Notes under the pieces: model-generated
Told to the model about the DNA's origin: nothing
The model's database searches: none
The model's input: only the letters and a program-made list of their open reading frames with translations
From: Alicyclobacillus mali
GTDB lineage: Bacteria > Bacillota > Bacilli > Alicyclobacillales > Alicyclobacillaceae
NCBI RefSeq assembly: GCF_017329565.1
Contig: NZ_JAFMTT010000015.1
DNA length: 64,000 nucleotides
Reading direction: 5' to 3' (one strand)
Translations under genes and position numbers: made by a program
Shown: positions 1 to 8,288 of the stretch, in pieces
Numbering within the stretch: position 1 is the stretch's first letter
How the letters are laid out: the number at the start of each line of letters is the position of its first letter

Positions 1-1
1 G

Positions 2-463
2 ACGCAGATGTGCGCCGAGATCTTGGCCGAGGTGGTCCGCCCTGGGATGCGCGTGGTGGATGTCGGGACGGGCACTGGCGTGCTCGCCATCGCCGCGGCG
101 CTCGTCGGCGCCGAGCGCGTCGTCGCGATCGATCTCGACCCCGTCGCCGTGTCGGCCGCGAAGGACAACGCGCGCAAGAACGGGCTCGAGGATCGCGTCG
201 ATGTGCGCGAAGGAGACCTTTTGGCCGCGCTCCGTCCGGAAGAGACGTTTGATCTCGCCGTGGCCAACATTCTGCGCGACGTCGTGATCGCGCTCGTTCC
301 GCAGGTCCGCCCGCGCCTCGTTTCGGGCGGATTCCTGTTGACGTCGGGCTACATCGAATCGCAGCGCGAGCAGGTGGAGCAGGCGCTCGCGGATCACGGA
401 TTTTCGGTGGTGCGCAGGGCGCATCAGGACGACTGGGTGAGCGTCTTGGCGGTGAAGCGCTGA
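2..463 (+). CDS. prmA: Ribosomal protein L11 methyltransferase PrmA, 5' end cut by window
   Basis: C-terminal 153 codons of a class I SAM-dependent methyltransferase; the reading frame is open to the window edge, so the N-terminal part lies upstream. The SAM-binding motif DVGTGTGVLAIAAA is near the start, followed by the acidic motif I-post (VAIDLD) and the VANIL motif that in PrmA corresponds to the conserved N-P/A-N-I-L segment. PrmA methylates lysines and the N-terminus of ribosomal protein L11 (family knowledge). The stop codon overlaps the rsmE start by one base (TGATG), so the two rRNA/ribosome-modifying genes are probably translationally coupled. In Bacillales this pair normally follows dnaJ. 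Confidence 0.9.
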   Translation, partial: TQMCAEILAEVVRPGMRVVDVGTGTGVLAIAAALVGAERVVAIDLDPVAVSAAKDNARKNGLEDRVDVREGDLLAALRPEETFDLAVANILRDVVIALVPQVRPRLVSGGFLLTSGYIESQREQVEQALADHGFSVVRRAHQDDWVSVLAVKR

Positions 464-1212
464 TGTTGCCGCGCCTTTTTTTGGACGCCCAGGTGGATGA
501 AGGGTCTCGCATGTGGGTGAGCGGGGAAGACGGGCATCACTTCTCGCGGGTCTTGCGCGCCAGGCCCGGCGAGGACCTCGTCGTCTGCGCTGCCAACGGG
601 CCGTTTTGGGCCGAGATCGCAGAGGTGCGATCCGGCGAGGTCTGCGTGCACTTGCGCGAGCGCGCGCCTTCGAATGAACCCCGGCAGCGGTTTGTCCTGG
701 TGCAGGGGCTGGCCAAAGGCGAGAAGATGGATGTCATCCTGCAGAAGTGTACGGAAATCGGCGCCTGGGGATTTGTCGTGTTTGAGGCCGAGCGTTCGGT
801 GGTCAAGCTCTCGGGCCCCAAGGTGGATCAGAAGCTCGCGCGCTGGCGCAAGGTCGTGCGCGAGGCGGCGATGCAGGCGCAGCGCGACGTGGTGCCGTTT
901 GTGGTCTTTGCGCCAAACTTCTCCACATCGCTCGCCGTGATCGCGGAACACGAGGTCCATCGCGTCCTGGTGCTCGACGAGGAGGAACGGGAACGCGGCA
1001 TCCGCTCGGCCATGCGGGCCCACGGGGCTGGAAATCGAACGGCCGTGGTGGTCGGGCCGGAGGGCGGGCTTGCCAGCGGCGAGAGGCGGCTTGCGAAGCA
1101 GGACGCGCGCTGCCAGACGGTCACGCTCGGTCCGCGCATCCTGCGCACGGAGACCGCGGGCGCGGTGGCGCTCGCGATTGCGCTTGCCGAATCCGGCGAC
1201 ATGGGAGGTTGA
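463..1212 (+). CDS. rsmE: 16S rRNA (uracil-1498-N3)-methyltransferase RsmE
   Basis: A 249-residue SPOUT-class methyltransferase, the usual family length. The C-terminal knot motifs are visible: VVVGPEGGLASGE around residues 192-204 and LGPRILRTETA near 222-232, which bind SAM in the trefoil knot. The N-terminal part is the PUA-like RNA-binding region. RsmE methylates U1498 of 16S rRNA in the assembled 30S subunit (family knowledge). It sits directly after prmA with a one-base overlap and four bases before the mtaB start, the common Bacillales arrangement dnaJ-prmA-rsmE-mtaB. Confidence 0.95.
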   Translation: MLPRLFLDAQVDEGSRMWVSGEDGHHFSRVLRARPGEDLVVCAANGPFWAEIAEVRSGEVCVHLRERAPSNEPRQRFVLVQGLAKGEKMDVILQKCTEIGAWGFVVFEAERSVVKLSGPKVDQKLARWRKVVREAAMQAQRDVVPFVVFAPNFSTSLAVIAEHEVHRVLVLDEEERERGIRSAMRAHGAGNRTAVVVGPEGGLASGERRLAKQDARCQTVTLGPRILRTETAGAVALAIALAESGDMGG

Positions 1213-1216
1213 GAAT

Positions 1217-2650
1217 GTGCCTACGGTGGCATTTCACACCTTGGGCTGCAAGGTGAACTTCTATGACACCGAGGGGATATGGCAGACGTTCAAGCGGCGC
1301 GGCTACACGCAGGTGCCGTTTGACAGCGTGGCGGACGTGTACGTGGTCAACACGTGCACCGTCACGCACACGGGCGATCGCAAGAGTCGGCAGATGATCC
1401 GGCGCGCCGTCCGCACGAATCCGGACGCGGTCGTGGTGGTTACGGGCTGCTATGCGCAGATTGCGCCTGACGAGATCGCCCGCATTCAGGGCGTGGACCT
1501 GGTTGTGGGCAACGATCAGAAGTCGAAAATTGTCGATCACGTCGAGGCCGTCCTCGCGGAGCGCAAGCCGTATCTCGCGGTCGGCAACATCATGAAGGCG
1601 AACGAGTTCGACGAACTCGACGTGCCGTACTTCGAGGAGCGGTCTCGGGCCAACCTCAAGATCCAGGACGGCTGCAACAACTTCTGCACGTTTTGCATCA
1701 TTCCGCGCGCGCGAGGGCTCATCCGCAGCCGCAAGCCGGAGAACGTCGTGCAGCAGGCCACGAAGCTGGCGCGGGCCGGCTATCGGGAGATCGTGCTGAC
1801 GGGCATCCACACGGGTGGCTATGGCGAGGACTTTGAGCATTATCGCCTGGCGGATTTGCTGATGGATCTCGAGCGCATCGACCTGCCGTTCCGAATCCGG
1901 ATTAGCTCGATTGAGGCGAGCGAAATCGACCATCGCCTGATGGACGTGCTCGCGGCGTCGAATAAGGTCGTGCCGCACCTGCATATCCCGCTTCAGGCGG
2001 GCTCCGATCCGGTGCTTCGGCGGATGCACCGGCATTACACGACCGCCGAGTACGCCGACAAGCTGCGGGAGCTTCGCCGCCGTCTGCCCGATCTCGCCGT
2101 GACGACGGACGTGATCGTCGGCTTTCCGGGCGAGACGGACGAGCAGTTCGAGGAGACGTACGCGTTTGTGCGCGCGCAGGCGTACGCGCAGCTGCACGTG
2201 TTTCCGTACTCCCCGCGGCGGGGCACTGCGGCGTACAAGTTCAAGGATCAGGTGCCGGAGGATGTCAAGCGCGAGCGCGTCGCGCGGATGATCGCGCTCG
2301 GAGACGATCTCCGCCAGGCGTACGCCGCATCGTTCGTGGGGCGGGATCTCGAGGTCATCGCGGAGTCGCCGCTTGCCTCGGCGGACGACGAGGCGCGCCG
2401 GGCGTACAGCCACCTGCCGGAGGCGTCCCGCATGCTCGTGGGCTACGACGGCCACTACCTCCGCGTGGCGTTCGAAGCGCCCTCGGGCGTGCCGCTGGAG
2501 TCGATGGTCGGCGAGGTCATCCGCGTCCGGATGACAGGCGTCGGGCCGGGCGTGCACCGGGCCGTTTTTCTCGAGCAGGTGACGTTCCCCGACGAAGAGC
2601 AGGCGCCTGGCGAAGAGCAGGCAATGGAATGGAGGCGGATGACGTCGTGA
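1217..2650 (+). CDS. mtaB: tRNA (t6A37)-methylthiotransferase MtaB
   Basis: A 477-residue radical-SAM methylthiotransferase that converts t6A37 to ms2t6A in tRNA (family knowledge). The start is taken as GTG 1217, giving the family N-terminus (FHTLGCKVNFYDTEG) and placing a GGAGG inside the end of rsmE; the open frame extends farther upstream but only antisense-like sequence is encoded there. Three N-terminal domain cysteines (LGCKV, NTCTVT, TGCYAQ) bind the auxiliary 4Fe-4S cluster. The radical SAM cluster motif CNNFCTFC (CxxxCxxC) follows, and the C-terminus has a TRAM-like segment. The end overlaps the next gene by GTGA, implying coupling. Confidence 0.93.
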   Translation: MPTVAFHTLGCKVNFYDTEGIWQTFKRRGYTQVPFDSVADVYVVNTCTVTHTGDRKSRQMIRRAVRTNPDAVVVVTGCYAQIAPDEIARIQGVDLVVGNDQKSKIVDHVEAVLAERKPYLAVGNIMKANEFDELDVPYFEERSRANLKIQDGCNNFCTFCIIPRARGLIRSRKPENVVQQATKLARAGYREIVLTGIHTGGYGEDFEHYRLADLLMDLERIDLPFRIRISSIEASEIDHRLMDVLAASNKVVPHLHIPLQAGSDPVLRRMHRHYTTAEYADKLRELRRRLPDLAVTTDVIVGFPGETDEQFEETYAFVRAQAYAQLHVFPYSPRRGTAAYKFKDQVPEDVKRERVARMIALGDDLRQAYAASFVGRDLEVIAESPLASADDEARRAYSHLPEASRMLVGYDGHYLRVAFEAPSGVPLESMVGEVIRVRMTGVGPGVHRAVFLEQVTFPDEEQAPGEEQAMEWRRMTS

Positions 2651-3927
2651 CGATGCGCGTGGAGCGGGCAGCTGGGGGCGTCGTGGTGCGCGAGCGAAAC
2701 GGCGCGCGCGAGGTGCTCCTCATTGACGATCAGTACGGCAAGGTCTCCTTTCCCAAGGGACACCTCGAGCCCGGCGAATCGTGGGAGCAGGCGGCGCTGC
2801 GCGAGGTCCAGGAGGAGACAGGCGTCATCGGGCGCATCGCGGGCGATATCGGGCGCGTGGAGTACCTCATCGAGCGCGGTGGCGAGCCGGTGCGTAAGCA
2901 GGTGCGGCTCTTTCTCATGGTGGCCGAAGACGGCTCGGAGCCGGTGCATCAGGCGGAGGAAGTGAACGGGGCGTACTTTCTTCCCTGGGACGAGGCGAGG
3001 CGGCGCCATGACGAGCGCGGCTACGCGAACTGGCGGTTTGCGTTTCAGAAGGCGGAGGCGCTTCTCGCGTGGCGAGATGGGCGGCTCGAGGAGGCGTGGC
3101 GGGCGCTCGGGCCGGATGTGACGTGGGATGATCTGGTCGCGGCGTGGCGCGAGGCAGAGTCTGCGACTCGGAAACTGGTGGAGGCGTGCCGCGAGGAGTT
3201 GGCGGTGATCTTTCCCGAGCTGCGTCTGCCGGAAGCGCGGAGCCTTCATCTGCCTCGCGAGGTGACGCACGGTGCCGTGCGGGCGGCCATCGAGTCGACG
3301 CTGCTGAAACCCGAGGCGAGCGAGATCGACGTGCAAAACCTGTGCCTGGAGGCCATCCAACACAACCTTCCGATGGTGTGCATCTCGCCGCGCCACGTGC
3401 CTCTGGCGAAGCGGGCGATCACGGCAAGCGGCGTCCGGGTGTGCACGGTCATTGGCTTTCCGCATGGGACACAGAGCGCGAACGCCATGCGGCAGGAGGC
3501 GCTCGAGGCCGTCGCCGCGGGGGCGGACGAGATCGACATGGTGGGGCCCATCGGCGCGCTGGCCGAAGGGGACGTGTGGACGTATGCGCAGGCGGTGCGG
3601 GCGGTGGTCGAGGCGGCGCGGCTCAGGTCTCCCGCCGTTTGGGTCAAGGTGATTCTGGAGACGAGCGCGCTCGGGCCGGACGCCGTGGTCAAGGGCGCCT
3701 TGGTGTCGGCGGCGGTGGGCGCCGACTTTGTCAAAACGTCGACCGGTTACCATACCGCGGGCGCGCGCCCAGCCGATGTCGCGCTGATGGCCATCGCGGT
3801 CGCCGGCAGCGCGGGTGTGAAGGCGAGCGGCGGCATTCGCACGAGGGCGGCGGCGCGCAACCTGCTCCGGTTTGGCGCGGACCGGCTCGGCACGTCGTCC
3901 GCGCTCAAGTTGCTGGACGAGGCCTGA
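2647..3927 (+). CDS. Nudix hydrolase fused to deoxyribose-phosphate aldolase
   Basis: One uninterrupted 426-residue frame holds two enzymes. Residues about 3-135 are a Nudix domain with a complete Nudix box (GHLEPGESW then REVQEETGV, residues 38-60). A helical, charged linker runs to about 200. Residues about 205-426 are a DeoC aldolase: VKVILET (Lys334), the Schiff-base motif FVKTSTGY (Lys363) and the phosphate loop KASGGIRT (Lys392). DeoC cleaves 2-deoxyribose-5-phosphate to acetaldehyde and glyceraldehyde-3-phosphate; Nudix enzymes hydrolyse X-linked nucleoside diphosphates. I chose GTG 2647 because it follows GGAGGCGG and overlaps the mtaB stop as GTGA; ATG 2629 is an alternative. The fusion would join nucleotide-derivative hydrolysis to deoxyribose breakdown, but the Nudix substrate is unknown. 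Confidence 0.88.
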   Translation: MTMRVERAAGGVVVRERNGAREVLLIDDQYGKVSFPKGHLEPGESWEQAALREVQEETGVIGRIAGDIGRVEYLIERGGEPVRKQVRLFLMVAEDGSEPVHQAEEVNGAYFLPWDEARRRHDERGYANWRFAFQKAEALLAWRDGRLEEAWRALGPDVTWDDLVAAWREAESATRKLVEACREELAVIFPELRLPEARSLHLPREVTHGAVRAAIESTLLKPEASEIDVQNLCLEAIQHNLPMVCISPRHVPLAKRAITASGVRVCTVIGFPHGTQSANAMRQEALEAVAAGADEIDMVGPIGALAEGDVWTYAQAVRAVVEAARLRSPAVWVKVILETSALGPDAVVKGALVSAAVGADFVKTSTGYHTAGARPADVALMAIAVAGSAGVKASGGIRTRAAARNLLRFGADRLGTSSALKLLDEA

Positions 3928-3939
3928 TGCTATCAGGCC
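3921..3939. terminator. Perfect hairpin holding both convergent stop codons
   Basis: GGCCTGAT and ATCAGGCC form a perfect 8-bp stem around the loop GCT. The TGA of the Nudix-aldolase gene (3925-3927) is in the left arm and the minus-strand stop of the Na/Pi cotransporter (3933-3935) is in the right arm. No T-run follows on either strand. It is probably a bidirectional end signal for the two convergent genes. Confidence 0.6.
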
Positions 3940-4868
3940 GTGCGCGGATCCGGCAGCATCCACGTGAGGAGACGAGCGAACTGGCGCACGAACGGCCAAG
4001 CCGCGAGCGTGCAGATGGCGTTGAACGCGGTATTGGCGTTGGCCACCGCCTGAGCGGGTGAAGCCGACGCGAGGGACACCGCGCTCGCGAAGGGATGCAG
4101 GATAGGGAGAAACGCCGCGACGCCCATGGTGTTCAGGAGCACGTGTGCGAGTGCGATGCGCTGCGCGGGGCGCGGCGTGCCGATGGCCGCGACGACCGAC
4201 GTGAGACAGGTGCCGATGTTGGCGCCGAGTGAGATGGCGATCCCGCCTTCCAGGGGGATCATGTGCCCGCCGACGAGTGCCATGGCGATGACCGTTGTGG
4301 CGGTTGAGGACTGGACGAGCGCGCTCAGAGCACAGCCGGCGAGTGTCGCGAGGAGGATGTTGCGCCCAGCGCTGGCGAGCGCCTGGTGGAAGAAGGGGGC
4401 CATCGCGAGGGGGCGCAGCGCGCTGGTAAGCGCCTGAAGCGCGATGAAGATGCAGGAAAATCCAACAAGTCCTTCGCCCAGCGGTCGATGTTTGAGACGA
4501 GGGTGCAGAGAGAGCGCGAGGCCTGCCGCGAGGGCTGGAAGCACGATGCCCCAGAGATTCAGGTTCAGGAGTTGGGGTGTGATGGTCGTGCCCACGTTGG
4601 CACCGAGGACGAGTCCCAGGCCGCTCGCGAAATCCAGGCTTCCGGCGGCGACGAGTCCGACCGTGATGGCGGTCACTGCCCCGGAGGACTGAAGCAGCGC
4701 CGTGCTCACGGCTCCGGTGACCATCCCGCGCGTCGGCGTCGACGCGGCCGTCCGAATGAGGCGCGCCAGGCGCCCTTCTGCCATGCGCTCGAAGCCGGAT
4801 CGCATGAGGCGTAAGCCGCCGAGGAAGGCGACGAGTGCGAGGGCGGTGGCGAAGATGTGGGTGATCAT
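3933..4868 (-). CDS. Na+/phosphate cotransporter family protein (NptA/PNaS type)
   Basis: A 311-residue membrane protein with about eight hydrophobic helices and the two inverted-repeat signatures of Na/Pi cotransporters: LLQSSGAVTAIT (Gln60-Ser61-Ser62) and LVQSSTATTVIA (Gln186-Ser187-Ser188). It also has the paired LGANVGTTIT and LGANIGTCLT motifs. The protein lacks the PhoU-like cytoplasmic tail found in longer YjbB-type members, so it is the short form. Family function is sodium-coupled phosphate transport, often export. It is encoded opposite its neighbours and shares a hairpin with the fusion gene. A separate PiT transporter occurs at 35.5 kb. Confidence 0.85.
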   Translation of the reverse strand: MITHIFATALALVAFLGGLRLMRSGFERMAEGRLARLIRTAASTPTRGMVTGAVSTALLQSSGAVTAITVGLVAAGSLDFASGLGLVLGANVGTTITPQLLNLNLWGIVLPALAAGLALSLHPRLKHRPLGEGLVGFSCIFIALQALTSALRPLAMAPFFHQALASAGRNILLATLAGCALSALVQSSTATTVIAMALVGGHMIPLEGGIAISLGANIGTCLTSVVAAIGTPRPAQRIALAHVLLNTMGVAAFLPILHPFASAVSLASASPAQAVANANTAFNAICTLAAWPFVRQFARLLTWMLPDPRTA

Positions 4869-4924
4869 GCGCCTCCCTCCCGTTCTAGGACAACCTATGC
4901 GCTCAACCGGGGCGGCATGCGTGT

Positions 4925-4953
4925 TTGACGAGCATTTCCTGCTGTACTATAAT
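4925..4953 (+). promoter_or_regulatory. Strong sigma-A promoter of rpsU-yqeY
   Basis: TTGACG (4925-4930) and a consensus TATAAT (4948-4953) are separated by exactly 17 bp, as expected for a vegetative sigma-A promoter. Transcription would start near 4960, about 30 bases before rpsU, whose ribosome-binding site GGGGGGAGGGG is also strong. This fits high constitutive expression of a ribosomal protein. Confidence 0.85.
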
Positions 4954-4988
4954 GGCGACAACTGATGTGTCCGGGGGGAGGGGATCTC

Positions 4989-5171
4989 ATGTCGGAAGTC
5001 CGTCTGCGCAAGAATGAATCCATCGACAGCGCGCTGCGACGTTTCAAAAAGCAGATGGCCCGCGATGGCGTGTTGGCGGAGGTTCGCAAACGCGAGCATT
5101 ACGAGAAGCCGAGTGTCGCGCGCAAGAAGAAGGCCCAGGCAGCCCAGCGCAAGCGCCGCCGCAGCTACTGA
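4989..5171 (+). CDS. rpsU: 30S ribosomal protein S21
   Basis: A 60-residue, very basic protein typical of S21: MSEVRLRKNESIDSALRRFK at the N-terminus and a Lys/Arg-rich tail ending RKRRRSY. S21 sits on the 30S platform near the anti-Shine-Dalgarno sequence and helps translation initiation (family knowledge). I used ATG 4989, eight codons inside the longest frame, because it lies behind a strong GGGGAGGGG and gives the conserved N-terminus. It heads a two-gene unit with yqeY, the usual Bacillales neighbour. Confidence 0.96.
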   Translation: MSEVRLRKNESIDSALRRFKKQMARDGVLAEVRKREHYEKPSVARKKKAQAAQRKRRRSY

Positions 5172-5193
5172 GGCGAATCGGGAGGATCCAAGC

Positions 5194-5637
5194 ATGGCCA
5201 TCCTTGATCAGCTGAATGAGGACCTCAAGCAGGCGATGCGAGACAAGGACAAGGTCCGGCTCTCGGTCATCCGGATGGTGAAATCGGCTGCCAAGAATCG
5301 AGAAATCGAGCTGGGTCGAGCGCTGACGGATGAGGACGCGCTGGCCGTCATTCAGAAGGAGATCAAGCAGCGCCGAGATTCCCTCCAGGCGTTTCAGGAA
5401 GCAAAACGGACGGATCTCATTGAACAGGCCGAGCAGGAAATCGCCGTGCTCGAGTCTTACTTGCCGGCGCAGCTCGGCGACGACGAGATCGAACAGTTGG
5501 CCAAGGACGTGATGGCGCGGGTCGGCGCCGCCGGAAAGGCCGACATGGGCAAGGTGATGCGCGAGCTGATGCCCGAGGTGCGCGGGCGCGCGGACGGCCG
5601 TCGCGTCCAGCAAATCGTCGAGCGCCTGCTCGCATAA
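5194..5637 (+). CDS. yqeY: GatB/YqeY domain protein
   Basis: A 147-residue protein of the YqeY family, related to the tail domain of the amidotransferase subunit GatB that helps recognise tRNA. The characteristic segments MAILDQLNEDLKQAMRDKDK, SVIRMVKSA and the C-terminal GKADMGKVMRELMPEVRGRADGR (glycine-rich QqeY-type end) are present. The exact role of the stand-alone protein is not settled. GGAGG at 5181-5185 fixes ATG 5194. It is cotranscribed with rpsU and followed by a terminator hairpin. Confidence 0.92.
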   Translation: MAILDQLNEDLKQAMRDKDKVRLSVIRMVKSAAKNREIELGRALTDEDALAVIQKEIKQRRDSLQAFQEAKRTDLIEQAEQEIAVLESYLPAQLGDDEIEQLAKDVMARVGAAGKADMGKVMRELMPEVRGRADGRRVQQIVERLLA

Positions 5638-5661
5638 GGGTGGGTGAACCCCCGAATACAC

Positions 5662-5700
5662 GAGGAGCCGTTCTCTGAGGACGGCTCCTCCGTTCATTTC
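5662..5700 (+). terminator. Intrinsic terminator after yqeY
   Basis: GAGGAGCCGT (5662-5671) pairs perfectly with ACGGCTCCTC (5681-5690) around a nine-base loop. Only a weak T-rich tail (CGTTCATTTC) follows. It ends the rpsU-yqeY unit and separates it from the sporulation genes. Confidence 0.75.
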
Positions 5701-5768
5701 TCGGGCTCATCCCGATGGGTGTTATTGCGAGCCTGTCTCGCATAGTCATCCAGGGGGAGGAATGGGCC

Positions 5769-6053
5769 ATGCCGGGATGGACGTCTTCAATCAAGCGGCG
5801 CGCGGGCGAGGTGCTGCGCCTTCCGCCCGACACCGTCGAAGCCGTGGCTCGAGTGACCATCGTGGGCGACGACGTGATGATCGAGGGCGCGAAGGCGCTG
5901 CTTGAGGTTTCATCGGACCGGATCTCGTGCGATCTCGGCGATCGGGTCGTCGAGATCGAGGGAGAGTCGTTCGTCATCAAACTCGTGACGGAGCGGGAAA
6001 TTCACGCCGTGGGTCGCGTTCGCCACCTGAGCTTTGGGGGTGGCGCGCAATGA
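5769..6053 (+). CDS. yqfC: Sporulation protein YqfC
   Basis: A 94-residue YabP/YqfC-family protein: LRLPPDTVEAVARVTIVGD is followed by IEGAKALLEVSSDRI and a C-terminal IHAVGRVRHLSF. In Bacillus subtilis yqfC is transcribed in the mother cell under sigma-E and its product is needed for efficient sporulation (family knowledge). ATG 5769 is chosen over an upstream in-frame GTG-type start because it matches the family length. Its stop overlaps the yqfD start (ATGA), so the pair is coupled. No sigma-E promoter could be read confidently just upstream. Confidence 0.9.
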   Translation: MPGWTSSIKRRAGEVLRLPPDTVEAVARVTIVGDDVMIEGAKALLEVSSDRISCDLGDRVVEIEGESFVIKLVTEREIHAVGRVRHLSFGGGAQ

Positions 6054-7264
6054 GCGACTCCCGGTTCGAGTGGTTTCTCAACGGATCTGTGACGCTCTGG
6101 GTGACGGGGCCTGGGGCGCGCCACATCGTCGCGCGGCTACAGCAAGACGGCGTGGTTGTGCGCGATGTGCGCTTCGCCACGGGCGGCGTGATGCTCCGGT
6201 TGGGTGTTTCGGCGCTTCGCCGCCTGATGGCGTCTCGGCGGGACTTCGGCGTGCGGTTTCGCGTCGTCGAACGACACGGCGCGCCGTTTCTCGCGCGGCG
6301 GTTGAGGAGGCGCAAGGCGTTTGCCGCTGGCGCGTTGGCGTTCGTCGCCATTCTCTACGCGCTCTCGTCCATCGTGTGGCGCGTCGAGATCGTCGGCGCG
6401 GAGGGCGAGGATCAGGAAGCGGAATTGAGACAGGCCGCAGCGGAGGCAGGGCTAGAGGTGGGGCAGTGGAAGTCGCGCCTCGCGCAGCCTGCTGAGCTGG
6501 CGGAGCGCGTGGTGGCTCGGGCGCCGAACTACGTCTGGGTCGGGGTGGAAGTCAAAGGGTCCGTCGCGGTGGTGCGGGGGATTCCGAAGATCCCGGGTGT
6601 TCCCCAAGCGAGTCAGGCGCCGTGCAACATCGTCGCAACGCGTCCGGGGGTCATCCTCGACGTGCAGGCGTCCCGCGGCCGCGTGATGGTCAAGCCCAAT
6701 CAAGTCGTGCAGCCGGGGCAGGTGCTCATCTCCGGCCTGTTGACCGATCGCGGCCCCAGCGTTCCTGCGAGCGGCAGTGTGTTCGCAGAGGTTTGGTACA
6801 CGTCCGACGTGTCCATTCCGCTTCAGATCTCGACACAAGGACTGACCGGCGCTTCGGTCTCACGCGAGTATCTCGCCGTGGGTGGCACGCGACTGCGCGT
6901 GTGGGGATTTCAAGAAGCGCCTTCGGGAGTCTACGAGCGTGACGCCGAGACCGACTGGCACATCGGAACGTGGAGAATGCCCGTGCAGTGGGTGCACGCC
7001 ACGCTGTACGAGGTCAAGCCCACCGTATGGAAGCTGGATGCCGCGGCGGCCAAGCAGGAGGCACTTGTCATGGCAGCCTCCGACGTCCGGTCCCTGGCTG
7101 GCGGGGATATGGTCATCCTGGGCCAGTCGGTTTTACAGGAGCGTCTCGAGCGTGGTACTCTATACGCGACCATACTCACGCGCGTCCAACAGGACATCGG
7201 CGCTCCCGCGCCCATCCCGGAGGCGGGAGAACCGCTCAAGTCCCAGGGCGCGGCGCAATCGTAA
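6050..7264 (+). CDS. yqfD: Sporulation protein YqfD
   Basis: A 404-residue protein with an N-terminal cytoplasmic domain, one transmembrane segment near residues 90-110 (FAAGALAFVAILYALSSIVW), and a long C-terminal domain presumed to lie outside the membrane, beginning with the FtsQ/POTRA-like VEIVGAEGEDQEAELRQAA segment. YqfD is a mother-cell sporulation protein, and it pairs with YqfC across Bacilli and Clostridia (family knowledge). The ATG overlaps the yqfC stop. phoH follows 19 bases later, the conserved Bacillus order yqfC-yqfD-phoH-yqfF. Confidence 0.9.
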   Translation: MSDSRFEWFLNGSVTLWVTGPGARHIVARLQQDGVVVRDVRFATGGVMLRLGVSALRRLMASRRDFGVRFRVVERHGAPFLARRLRRRKAFAAGALAFVAILYALSSIVWRVEIVGAEGEDQEAELRQAAAEAGLEVGQWKSRLAQPAELAERVVARAPNYVWVGVEVKGSVAVVRGIPKIPGVPQASQAPCNIVATRPGVILDVQASRGRVMVKPNQVVQPGQVLISGLLTDRGPSVPASGSVFAEVWYTSDVSIPLQISTQGLTGASVSREYLAVGGTRLRVWGFQEAPSGVYERDAETDWHIGTWRMPVQWVHATLYEVKPTVWKLDAAAAKQEALVMAASDVRSLAGGDMVILGQSVLQERLERGTLYATILTRVQQDIGAPAPIPEAGEPLKSQGAAQS

Positions 7265-7283
7265 GGACGGGGATGGTGCATCG

Positions 7284-8255
7284 TTGGCTGAGCAGACGGC
7301 GACGAAGAAATGGGTGTTTCCTACAAATGAGGAAGCGGTGCAAGCGCTCGGGCCGAACGACTTGCTTTTGCACCTGCTCAGTCAGGCGTTTTCCGCAAAG
7401 GTGATTGTGCGCGGCACGGAAATCCAGTTCGTGGGCGACGAAGACGAGGTCTCGCGCCTGCAGCATCTGTTGAGCGTGGTCACCACCTTGGTTCGCCGCG
7501 GGATGCAACTCGGCGAATCGGATTATCGATACATGATTGAAATGGCGCACGCTGGCGACCTCGACGACGTGATCGACGTGTACACGACGGAAATCGGCAC
7601 GACGTACAAGGGCAAGGCCATCCGGGTCAAGACCTTGGGCCAGCGGCGGTATGTCGACGCCATCCGTCGAAACGACATCGTGTTTGGCGTGGGACCGGCC
7701 GGTACCGGCAAGACGTATCTCGCGGTGGCGATGGCCGTGATGGCGCTAAAGCGCGGCGAGGTCAAGCGGATTGTGCTGACGCGGCCCGCCGTTGAAGCGG
7801 GCGAGAAGCTTGGCTTTCTCCCAGGGGATCTCCAGGAGAAGGTGGATCCCTATCTGCGGCCCTTGTACGACGCGCTGCACGATATCTACGGGCAGGAGCA
7901 GGTCATCCGCGCGCTCGAGCGCGGAAACATTGAAATTGCGCCGCTTGCGTACATGCGCGGGCGCACGCTTGAAGACAGCTACGTCATCCTTGACGAGGCG
8001 CAGAACACGACCATTGAGCAGATGAAGATGTTCCTCACGCGCCTCGGCTTTCACTCAAAAATGGTCATCACAGGCGATGTGACGCAAATTGACCTCCCGA
8101 CGGGCAGATTGTCTGGGTTGGTGCACGCGCAGCGCGTGCTGCGAGGCATTCCGGGTATCGCGTTTCACACGTTCAGCCCGTCGGACGTCGTGAGGCATCA
8201 TCTGGTTCAAAAGATCATCGACGCGTACGCACAAGATCAGGCGAGGCAGGGCTGA
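7284..8255 (+). CDS. phoH: PhoH family ATPase/RNase-like protein
   Basis: A 323-residue PhoH protein with Walker A GPAGTGKTYLA (about residues 136-146), Walker B YVILDEAQN and the family motifs TGDVTQIDLP and GLVHAQRVL. The N-terminus (AEQTATKKWVFPTNEEAVQAL) holds the KH-like region. PhoH proteins are linked to RNA metabolism, and neighbouring YbeY supports a role in ribosome or RNA quality control. TTG 7284 is the best start for the family length; a longer frame upstream is the yqfD shadow. The stop codon sits in the loop of a perfect hairpin. Confidence 0.92.
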   Translation: MAEQTATKKWVFPTNEEAVQALGPNDLLLHLLSQAFSAKVIVRGTEIQFVGDEDEVSRLQHLLSVVTTLVRRGMQLGESDYRYMIEMAHAGDLDDVIDVYTTEIGTTYKGKAIRVKTLGQRRYVDAIRRNDIVFGVGPAGTGKTYLAVAMAVMALKRGEVKRIVLTRPAVEAGEKLGFLPGDLQEKVDPYLRPLYDALHDIYGQEQVIRALERGNIEIAPLAYMRGRTLEDSYVILDEAQNTTIEQMKMFLTRLGFHSKMVITGDVTQIDLPTGRLSGLVHAQRVLRGIPGIAFHTFSPSDVVRHHLVQKIIDAYAQDQARQG

Positions 8256-8267
8256 GGCCCTGCCTCG
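8242..8267 (+). terminator. Perfect intercistronic hairpin over the phoH stop
   Basis: CGAGGCAGGGC (8242-8252) pairs with GCCCTGCCTCG (8257-8267), an 11-bp perfect stem. The loop TGAG contains the phoH stop codon (8253-8255). There is no T-run, and the next gene's ribosome-binding site (AAGGAG) begins six bases later, so partial termination, mRNA processing or translational insulation are all possible. Confidence 0.6.
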
Positions 8268-8288
8268 AGCGCAAGGAGCATGTTGGTC

